Shown: one piece after another, positions 1-4,833 of the stretch | Layout of the letters: the number at the start of each line of letters is the position of its first letter | How positions within the stretch are numbered: position 1 is the stretch's first letter | Assembly (NCBI GenBank): GCA_913043885.1 | Contig: CAJWOB010000223.1 | Coordinates: forward strand, 1-5,039 | Length of the DNA: 5,039 nucleotides | DNA from: an uncultured Spirochaetaceae bacterium | GTDB taxonomy: Bacteria; Spirochaetota; Spirochaetia; SZUA-6; Bin103 | Direction: 5' to 3' | The notes under the pieces: model-generated | Seen by the model: only the letters and a program-made list of their open reading frames with translations | Databases searched by the model: none | What the model was told of the DNA's origin: nothing | Position numbers and translations under genes: made by a program

Positions 1-1144
1 GCGCCTCACCGGTAACGCGAGCTGGCGGGCTATCCGCCTGCCCCACGGGCGGTCGCGGCTCGGTGGGCTCTACCAGCACCACTCTGGTTACGGCCATCGG
101 TAGCTCCGCGGTCGGCTCGGCACGCGTTACCGCCTCGCGGCTTGGCTCGGGTACCGGCAACAGCGCAACCAGCTCGTCGTCCGGCGGAAATGCGGGAGGC
201 GACGGCGGCGCGGTCGCACTGAGGGTGTCGGCTGCCGGCGTCGCGGTGGAGTAGGTGGTGGGAGCAAGGTCGGCGACCGCAGCGTCCACGGCGGAAGGAT
301 CCGCTGGCGGGCTGGGCTCCGCGCCAGCAGCCGCTACCCGTGGGCCGGCGGAGGGCGGAAGTGGCGGAGCCTCGTCCACGCCGAGCAGCGTGAGGGGCGG
401 TGGCGCGTCGCTGTCGGACTCGCTGGTATCGGGAGGCTGGCCGGGACTCGCCTCGGCGATCTCGGTGGGCTCCAGGAGTTGCTCCGCGCCGGCTTCCGCG
501 TTCGCCAGCGCTGCCGTTGCATCGACAGCGTCGGCGTCCGGCTGATCGGGGACGCCAATTAGCACCGGCGGCGCGTCCGGGTCGATCGGTGGGGTGGTGG
601 CGGCCTCGGTGGTGACGCCTTCGGCCTCACCCTCCTGGGCTGCGGTCACCCCGCCATCGCCCGTGCTGCCGGTGTCGGCACCATCCACGGGGGGCAGTGA
701 GGCGAGGTAGTCAGCCAGGCTGGCGGGAAGCCCGGCCGCGGGATCGACATCCGGATCGGCGCTAGTGCTGGGATCGGACCCCTGAGCGCCAGGATCCACG
801 GCAACGCTGGTCAACTGTGCATCGACTGGGACGATCTCGCCGGCCCCGATGCCAAGGGCGTCGGCGGCGGCGGGTGCCAGCAGCAGGAGCACCAAGCTGC
901 CGTTGGCGCGCGCCACCACCTCGACCTCCACCGCCTGGCCGGTCTCCAGATTGCGGACGGTGATCTCAGTGCCTTCGGCGAACGCGTTGGAGGCGGCAAA
1001 CATGCCGTCGGCGATTTCGCCGGGGCGGAGCGTCGCTGCGTTGCCTTGGTACAGTTGCGCCGCCGCGCCCTGAGCGCACAACGACAGCAGCACGCCAGCC
1101 GCGGTAATAATGGAAGCCCGCTTGCGATCGCCGCGCATTCGCAT
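1..1144 (-). CDS. Exported protein with RlpA-like N-terminal domain and long Ala/Pro/Asp-rich tail (partial, 3' end outside window)
   Basis: The frame is open from an ATG at 1144 to the window edge (381 codons plus one base, no stop), so the protein is C-terminally incomplete. AGGAG at 1159-1155 lies 10 bases before this ATG; a second in-frame ATG at 1138 is further from it. Residues 1-29 look like a Sec signal peptide: a basic start (RMRGDRKR), a hydrophobic stretch, and a likely cut after GAAA before QLYQG. Residues 36-110 follow the layout of the RlpA double-psi beta-barrel: FAASNAFAEGTEITVRNLETG resembles the family's 'not-yet-folded' core (A-x-x-x-L-P-x-G-T-x-V-x-V-T-N-L-x-x-G), followed by a V-x-V-x-V strand and an APAAADALGI segment. 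The DRGPF-type motif of active RlpA is absent (ARANG in that place), so lytic activity is doubtful. Residues 111-381 are low-complexity, rich in Ala, Pro, Asp, Glu, Thr and probably disordered; a C-terminal domain such as SPOR could follow outside the window. The gene starts one base after the upstream stop, so the two are probably co-translated. Coding status is confident; the RlpA likeness is inference from pattern. Confidence 0.75.
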   Translation of the reverse strand, partial: MRMRGDRKRASIITAAGVLLSLCAQGAAAQLYQGNAATLRPGEIADGMFAASNAFAEGTEITVRNLETGQAVEVEVVARANGSLVLLLLAPAAADALGIGAGEIVPVDAQLTSVAVDPGAQGSDPSTSADPDVDPAAGLPASLADYLASLPPVDGADTGSTGDGGVTAAQEGEAEGVTTEAATTPPIDPDAPPVLIGVPDQPDADAVDATAALANAEAGAEQLLEPTEIAEASPGQPPDTSESDSDAPPPLTLLGVDEAPPLPPSAGPRVAAAGAEPSPPADPSAVDAAVADLAPTTYSTATPAADTLSATAPPSPPAFPPDDELVALLPVPEPSREAVTRAEPTAELPMAVTRVVLVEPTEPRPPVGQADSPPARVTGEA

Positions 1145-1145
1145 T

Positions 1146-1805
1146 CTACGTCGTCTCCTGCTGTCTTCGTGACGAAGCCTGGCGCCACGCGTCGAGCACC
1201 ACCTGGGCAACGGCGGCGCTGGTCCGTCGGGCGAGGTCGCGCTGCGTCACCGGGGAGTCGGCGCCGCTGAAGCGGTCGGTGCGCACATCGCCGCCGAGGC
1301 GATGGGCGGTGCGGGTGTCGATGACCAGCGCCACGACGCGGGCGGTGTAGTCCACGGCATCGAGGCCCCCTCCGTCCGAGACCCGACGGGTGGTGTCTCC
1401 CAGCAACAGGACGAGGACATCGGTACCGGCATCGGTGGCCAGCTGCAGCACATCCGTGTATTCGTCGCCGAGCGGTCGAGTCAGATCCGGGGTTCGCAGC
1501 AGCGACTCAGCGCTCTCGGCCTCGGGAAGCGCGATCTCTAACCGTGCATCCACCGCGATGTACCCGGCATCGAACAGCGCACCGACCACCGCTTCCGCGT
1601 AGGCGTCCACCGGGTCGCACTCCACCGGAGACCCGTGGCTGCCCTGTAGGGCGCCCAGGCACCGGTGGCCGTCGATGACGAGGAACGCCTCGGCAGAGAC
1701 CAACGCCGGCACCAGCCAGGCAATCACCGCGAGCAGTCGCGCGCAACGGCGTCGCGGCGAACCTGCAGTGTGGGCAATGCGGTGGCGGACGTGCGGTGGT
1801 AGCAA
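1146..1805 (-). CDS. Exported protein of unknown function, 219 aa, possible CsgG/LpoB/TolB-N-like alpha/beta fold
   Basis: I do not recognise a named family. The frame stays open upstream into the antisense of the Wzz gene, but no ATG or GTG lies in the intergenic part. TTG at 1805 is preceded by AGAGGG (1817-1812) with a 6-base gap, so it is the best start. Residues 1-38 then form a plausible signal peptide: basic SPRRRCAR, hydrophobic LLAVIAWLVPALV, cut after VSA (38) or AEA (40). The mature part (about 180 residues) alternates helices and strands: VDAYAEAVVGALFDAGY, then a strand with VDARLEIAL, then LQLATDAGTDVLVLLLGD and ARVVALVIDTRTAHRLGG, ending in a helix AAVAQVVLDAW. The order 'small helix, AGY, AxxxGADVLV-like strand, strand plus turn' recalls periplasmic domains of the CsgG/LpoB/FlgT type, but this is only a fold-level guess. 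Cys49 and Cys63 could form a disulfide. No membrane anchor or lipobox is evident. It is first in the leftward operon, one base from the RlpA-like gene. Confidence 0.72.
   Translation of the reverse strand: MLPPHVRHRIAHTAGSPRRRCARLLAVIAWLVPALVSAEAFLVIDGHRCLGALQGSHGSPVECDPVDAYAEAVVGALFDAGYIAVDARLEIALPEAESAESLLRTPDLTRPLGDEYTDVLQLATDAGTDVLVLLLGDTTRRVSDGGGLDAVDYTARVVALVIDTRTAHRLGGDVRTDRFSGADSPVTQRDLARRTSAAVAQVVLDAWRQASSRRQQETT
1154..1160 (-). promoter_or_regulatory. Ribosome binding site for the RlpA-like gene, inside the upstream coding end
   Basis: CAGGAGA on the minus strand lies within the last codons of the 219-residue protein (Gln-Glu-Thr), with AGGAG ending 10 bases before ATG 1144. It favours 1144 over the second ATG at 1138, where the gap would be 16 bases. 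The upstream stop TAG (1148-1146) is one base from the ATG, which suggests coupled translation. Confidence 0.7.
1165..1177. repeat. Short perfect inverted repeat CTTCGT-G-ACGAAG near the end of the 219-residue gene
   Basis: Two 6-base arms around one base, which as minus-strand RNA would fold as a 5-base stem with a TCA loop. It ends four bases before the CAGGAGA ribosome binding site of the RlpA-like gene. It may keep that site open or be chance. Confidence 0.35.
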
Positions 1806-1811
1806 AGCGGA

Positions 1812-1817
1812 CCCTCT
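1812..1817 (-). promoter_or_regulatory. Ribosome binding site deciding the TTG start at 1805
   Basis: AGAGGG on the minus strand is separated by six bases (TCCGCT) from the TTG codon at 1805-1803. It decides the start because the frame has no ATG or GTG between the gene's signal peptide and the Wzz coding region. Confidence 0.6.
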
Positions 1818-1824
1818 GAGCTTG

Positions 1825-1830
1825 ATTATC
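1825..1830 (-). promoter_or_regulatory. Candidate -10 element (GATAAT) for the leftward operon
   Basis: On the minus strand GATAAT differs from TATAAT at one base. It would start transcription at about 1818, just before the AGAGGG site at 1817-1812, leaving a very short leader. No TTGACA-like -35 lies about 17 bases upstream (the hexamer there is TATCGC), so the promoter would need an activator or another sigma factor, or the match is chance. Confidence 0.3.
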
Positions 1831-1832
1831 GG

Positions 1833-1850
1833 CGCGGGTGGGCGCCCGCG
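1833..1850. repeat. Dyad CGCGGG-N6-CCCGCG in the divergent promoter region
   Basis: Perfect 6-base arms (1833-1838, 1845-1850) around a 6-base centre, just upstream of the minus-strand GATAAT. Its place in the -35 to -10 spacer of that candidate promoter would suit a repressor or activator site, but such GC dyads are common in GC-rich DNA. Confidence 0.35.
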
Positions 1851-1932
1851 ATAGCGAGTGACGCGACGGGTCGACGTGGGAATGGCCCTCAGGCGCGGCC
1901 GCGGTCGCGTTGTTGAAGGCGCAAATATGCCG

Positions 1933-1964
1933 TGGTACGTTCCGAATCCAGGTGTCCCGTACCA
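1933..1964 (+). repeat. Inverted repeat TGGTACG-N18-CGTACCA directly before the Wzz start codon
   Basis: The two 7-base arms (1933-1939 and 1958-1964) are perfect complements. The right arm ends one base before ATG 1965 and the 18-base loop contains the AGGTG ribosome binding site. It can be read as an mRNA hairpin that shapes access to the start, or as a DNA operator with two half-sites. A 7-base match at this spacing can occur by chance. Confidence 0.55.
1950..1954 (+). promoter_or_regulatory. Ribosome binding site of the Wzz gene
   Basis: AGGTG lies 10 bases before ATG 1965 and supports that start over GTG 1932. It sits in the loop between the two arms of the inverted repeat at 1933-1964. 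Confidence 0.55.
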
Positions 1965-3251
1965 ATGTCTGATGCCGCGCCGCCTCGGCCGACTGATTGC
2001 GCCGACAGCATCTCGATGCTCGACCTGGTCCAGGTGCTGGCCAAGCGGAAGTGGCTTATCACCGTAATCACCGCGGGGGCTGGCCTGATTATCCTCGCCT
2101 ACGTGGCTCTCACCCTTCGCCTGCCTGCCGATAACAGCTGGAACCTCCTGCCGAACGTATTTCGGCCCCAGGTAGAGGTGCTGGTGTTGGATCGCAACTC
2201 GAACTCGGCGTTGGCGGGGGCGTTCGGAGAGGCTTCGAGCGTCGGTAGTCTGGCCTCCCTGCTCGGAGTCTCTGCCCCGGTGAACAACAGCGCAGCGCTG
2301 GCGATGGCGCTGCTCGATGGCCGTACCATCCACGACCAGATTGCGACGGAGTTTGATTTCGCCGGCCGCTACGGCCTAATCGGGCCGGAGGGGGCGGAGC
2401 ACGCCCGCCGGCGTGTGGACGCGACCCTCACCTACGAGTACTCCGTAGACGCCAATATCCTCACTATTTCCTACGAGGGCATCGACGCTGAGCTCGCGAC
2501 ACGGATCCTACGTAGGGCGGTGGAGATTCTGGCTGATCGGTTTCGGTCGCTGACTATGGAAACGGTCCGGCGCAAGAAGGCGTTCCTGGAGGAGCGTCTG
2601 GCAGAGGTCGAGGATGAGCGCGACGCTGCCCAGGATGCGCTGGTCACCTTCCAGCAGCAGTATGGAATAGTCGATCTGGTGGCCCAATCGCGGCAGACCA
2701 TGGGGCTGATAGCGCAGTACCGCCGTGAGCGGCTCACCCAGGAGCTGGAGATGCAGCGCATGCTGGAGTACCGCAGCGCCGACGATGCCGGCGTGGTGCA
2801 GATCCGCAACCGCATCGATCTGCTCGATCAGCTGATCGGCCAGCTGGAGACTGGCGGTCAACTTTTCGGCGGGGGCGCCATCCCCCAGGCGCAGCTTCCG
2901 AGCCTTTCCGTCGAGTATCTCAACCTGACCAATGAGCTCAAGCTGCAGGAGGCCATCTACGCGCTGCTGCGACAGCAGTACGAGACCGTCCGCATCGAGG
3001 AGACCGACACGTCGCAGATCTTCCAGGTGGTGGAGCAGGCAGAGGTGCCGGTGCTGCGCCATCGCCCTAGCCGGTCACGGGTAGTCATCGTATTGACCGT
3101 TGCCGCTTTCCTGGTCTCGGTCCTCGTCGCCTTCGTGTTGGAGTATCTCGAGCGGGCGGGGCGCGATCCCAAGCGGGCCGAGAAGCTGGCCAGCATCCGC
3201 GCCCAGCTTGCGCTCCGGCGACGCCGTCCCCAACAGCAGCCGCGATCCTAA
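1965..3251 (+). CDS. Wzz-type polysaccharide co-polymerase (chain-length determinant), 428 aa
   Basis: This inner-membrane protein is expected to control the length or export of a surface polysaccharide (O-antigen, capsule or exopolysaccharide). The order is that of the family: a short cytoplasmic start with MLDLVQVLAKRKWLI (18-32), first membrane segment about 31-50, a periplasmic region with VEVLVLDRNSN (70-80) and LASLLG (96-101), long helices and likely coiled coil at about 195-295 and 317-345, a partial proline motif VPVLRHRPSR (361-370), second membrane segment about 373-392, and a basic tail ending in RRRRPQQQPRS. There is no C-terminal Walker-type tyrosine kinase domain, so it is the Wzz/KpsE-like class and not a Wzc fusion. 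ATG 1965 is chosen because AGGTG (1950-1954) lies 10 bases before it; the in-frame GTG at 1932 would add 11 residues with a poorer site, and ATG 2016 would remove the usual cytoplasmic lead. First gene of the rightward set; the exact class (wzz, kpsE or other) cannot be decided here. Confidence 0.93.
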   Translation: MSDAAPPRPTDCADSISMLDLVQVLAKRKWLITVITAGAGLIILAYVALTLRLPADNSWNLLPNVFRPQVEVLVLDRNSNSALAGAFGEASSVGSLASLLGVSAPVNNSAALAMALLDGRTIHDQIATEFDFAGRYGLIGPEGAEHARRRVDATLTYEYSVDANILTISYEGIDAELATRILRRAVEILADRFRSLTMETVRRKKAFLEERLAEVEDERDAAQDALVTFQQQYGIVDLVAQSRQTMGLIAQYRRERLTQELEMQRMLEYRSADDAGVVQIRNRIDLLDQLIGQLETGGQLFGGGAIPQAQLPSLSVEYLNLTNELKLQEAIYALLRQQYETVRIEETDTSQIFQVVEQAEVPVLRHRPSRSRVVIVLTVAAFLVSVLVAFVLEYLERAGRDPKRAEKLASIRAQLALRRRRPQQQPRS

Positions 3252-3266
3252 TTCCCTCCGTCGTCG

Positions 3267-3290
3267 CAGCCGACAATGAAAGGACGGCTG
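3267..3290 (+). repeat. Inverted repeat CAGCCG-N12-CGGCTG around the dehydratase ribosome binding site
   Basis: The 6-base GC-rich arms (3267-3272, 3285-3290) are perfect complements and flank a 12-base loop that carries GAAAGGA. The right arm ends four bases before ATG 3295. It lies in the 43-base gap after the Wzz stop. No U-run follows, so it is not a terminator of the intrinsic type. Confidence 0.55.
3278..3284 (+). promoter_or_regulatory. Ribosome binding site of the dehydratase gene
   Basis: GAAAGGA lies 10 bases before ATG 3295; the second in-frame ATG at 3301 would be 16 bases away. The site lies in the loop of the CAGCCG/CGGCTG inverted repeat. Confidence 0.65.
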
Positions 3291-3294
3291 AGCG

Positions 3295-4833
3295 ATGGCA
3301 ATGGGCGAAACCGAGGCGCGCGCGCGAGCGCGCGGTGGCATCCGTAACCGCATCTACATCATAGGAGCCGGCTCCACCGGTAGCGCAATTGCCAGCGAGA
3401 TCCAGCGCAAGGGCGTGCTCGGATCGGTGGTCGCGTTCCTGGACGACGATCCGGAGAAGATCGGGCGGCGCATCCTCGGCCTGCCAGTGCTCGGGCCGAT
3501 CGCAGAAGTAGTCGATCTGCTGCGGCAGACACCCGCAGACGAGGCGATTATCGCCATGCCCCGCTGCACCGCCGCGCAGATACACCGCGTGTACCAGCTG
3601 CTGCGCGGGGCTGGATTCAGCCGTATTCGCATCGTCCCTGGCATCGCCCAGGTCCTCGAGGACGAACCCCACCTGGTGCAGGCGCGCGAGATCGACCCGG
3701 AGGATCTGCTCAGCCGCAGCCCGGTAGCGGTCAATCTACGCGAGACACTCAGCTACGTGCGCGGGCGGCGGGTGTTGGTGACTGGCGCCGGCGGCAGCAT
3801 CGGCTCCGAGCTCAGTCGACAGCTCCTGTCCGGTGGGCCGGAGCGGCTGTACCTGTTCGGCCACGGCGAGAGCAGCATCAGTGAGGTGGAGCGGGAGCTG
3901 GCGCTGTTGCAGCATGAGGGCGTCGGCGAAGCGGTGTCGGTGGTACCGGTGATCGGCGAGCTGCAGGACCGCGACTTCATGCGCTTCATCATGAGTCGGG
4001 TGCGGGCGGACGTCGTGTTCCACGCCGCCGCTCACAAGCACGTGCCGCTGATGGAGGCCAATCCCGTCGAGGCGGTGAAGAACAACGTCTACGGCACGCA
4101 GAACATCGTCGACGCCTGCCGCGAGGCCGGTGTCAGTCGGTTCGTGCTGATCTCCACCGACAAGGCTGTGGAGCCGGTCTGCGTCTACGGTGCCAGCAAG
4201 CTGATCGCCGAGGAGATCGTCCTCCACGAAGCGGCAGTGGCCGCCCAGCGCGACGACGTCGACGATCGCGGCCAGTTCCTGGTGGTGCGCTTCGGTAACG
4301 TGCTGGGTTCCAGCGGCAGCTTCATGCCGCTGTTCCGGAAGCAGATCCTCACCGGCGGGCCGGTTACCGTCACCCACCCCGAAGCCCGTCGCTACCTCAT
4401 GACCATTCCCGAGGCGGTGTCGTTGGTGTTGAAGGCGGGAGGCAGCGGCATTGGCGGCCAGCTCTATCTCCTGGATATGGGTGAGCCCAAGCTCATCCGC
4501 GAGGTGGCCGAGGAGATGATCCGTTTCTACGGTTTCGAGCCCCATCGCGACATCGAGATCGCCTACACCGAGCTACGCCCCGGTGACAAGCTGGTCGAGA
4601 GCCTGTGGGGTGCCGGCGACATCACCGAGCTGACGGAGAGCGAGAAGGTGCTGCGGGTGAGTCGCGCCTATAGCATGAACGGCGACCTGGCCAAGCTGAT
4701 GGACCGCCTGCGGCCGGTGTGCTACCTCGATGCCGACCACGGCACCGCCTACCGCAACCGCAACGTTCTGAAAGCGGTGCTGCATGAGGCAATTCCCTCG
4801 ATCGCGTCGGTGGATGGCGAACCGGATTACTAG
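3295..4833 (+). CDS. PglF/WbpM/CapD-type nucleotide-sugar 4,6-dehydratase, soluble form, 512 aa
   Basis: The likely reaction is NAD(P)-dependent 4,6-dehydration of a UDP-sugar, typically UDP-GlcNAc, giving a 4-keto-6-deoxy intermediate. Two Rossmann-type domains are visible. The first (about 17-140) has RIYIIGAGSTGSAIA and LDDDPEKIGRRILGLPVLG, the nucleotide-binding module that precedes the catalytic domain in PglF and WbpM. The second (about 155-500) is the extended SDR catalytic domain with TGAGGSIGSE (163-172), AAHKHVPLME (245-254), KNNVYGT (262-268), STDKA (287-291), YGASK (298-302), RFGNVLGSSGS (332-342), HPEARRYLMTIPEA (361-374) and RPGDKLVE (428-435). Long members normally carry four N-terminal membrane segments and are about 600 residues or more; here they are absent, and the Wzz stop is only 43 bases upstream, so this is the native length. 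The catalytic position is Tyr298, as in short FlaA1/PseB enzymes, where WbpM and PglF have Met. Start 3295 has GAAAGGA at 3278-3284, 10 bases away. It abuts the aminotransferase gene. An epimerase activity is an alternative. Confidence 0.93.
   Translation: MAMGETEARARARGGIRNRIYIIGAGSTGSAIASEIQRKGVLGSVVAFLDDDPEKIGRRILGLPVLGPIAEVVDLLRQTPADEAIIAMPRCTAAQIHRVYQLLRGAGFSRIRIVPGIAQVLEDEPHLVQAREIDPEDLLSRSPVAVNLRETLSYVRGRRVLVTGAGGSIGSELSRQLLSGGPERLYLFGHGESSISEVERELALLQHEGVGEAVSVVPVIGELQDRDFMRFIMSRVRADVVFHAAAHKHVPLMEANPVEAVKNNVYGTQNIVDACREAGVSRFVLISTDKAVEPVCVYGASKLIAEEIVLHEAAVAAQRDDVDDRGQFLVVRFGNVLGSSGSFMPLFRKQILTGGPVTVTHPEARRYLMTIPEAVSLVLKAGGSGIGGQLYLLDMGEPKLIREVAEEMIRFYGFEPHRDIEIAYTELRPGDKLVESLWGAGDITELTESEKVLRVSRAYSMNGDLAKLMDRLRPVCYLDADHGTAYRNRNVLKAVLHEAIPSIASVDGEPDY

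Larger units (their letters stand above)
1806..1964. other. Divergent intergenic region between the exported-protein operon and the polysaccharide operon
   Basis: This 159-base stretch is the only sizeable non-coding gap and must hold the start signals of both gene sets unless transcription comes from further away. Visible inside it are AGAGGG for the leftward gene (1812-1817), a GATAAT -10-like hexamer on the minus strand (1825-1830), a CGCGGG/CCCGCG dyad (1833-1850), a CGCGGCCGCG palindrome (1894-1903), and a TGGTACG/CGTACCA inverted repeat (1933-1964) around the Wzz ribosome binding site. No convincing sigma-70 promoter was seen for the rightward direction. Confidence 0.8.

Noticed and set aside
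338..910. Acidic composition as a sign of a salt-in halophile
   Set aside because: The Wzz and dehydratase proteins have plenty of Arg and Lys, so the acidic bias is confined to one exported protein.
1075..1091. Possible lipoprotein box at Leu-Ser-Leu-Cys in the signal peptide of the RlpA-like protein
   Set aside because: The -1 residue is Leu, not Gly, Ala or Ser, and a good signal peptidase I site (GAAA before Gln) follows. Relaxed spirochaetal lipoboxes would leave some doubt.
1913..1941. Possible sigma-70 promoter for Wzz: TTGAAG, 17 bases, TACGTT
   Set aside because: The -10 matches only three of six consensus positions, and the start it gives would cut off the left arm of the inverted repeat at 1933-1939. 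Too weak to list.
1806..2333. Minus-strand open frame continuing upstream of the TTG start, as a 395-residue protein from 2333
   Set aside because: The upstream part is antisense to the Wzz gene, lacks domain-like or signal features, and is rich in Arg, Pro and Gly as expected from GC-rich antisense. The signal peptide begins only after 1805.
3267..3290. Intrinsic terminator between the Wzz and dehydratase genes
   Set aside because: The stem is only six base pairs with a 12-base loop and is followed by AGCGATGGC, not a T-run.
3276..3347. Small plus-strand frame starting with ATG AAA GGA in the Wzz-dehydratase gap (23 codons)
   Set aside because: It has no ribosome binding site of its own, overlaps the dehydratase start out of frame, and its ATG/AAAGGA is better read as part of that gene's binding site.
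3736..4545. 269-residue minus-strand open frame opposite the dehydratase
   Set aside because: It is fully antisense to a strongly conserved coding region, is dominated by His, Asp, Leu and Ala typical of mirror frames, and has no ribosome binding site or recognisable motif.
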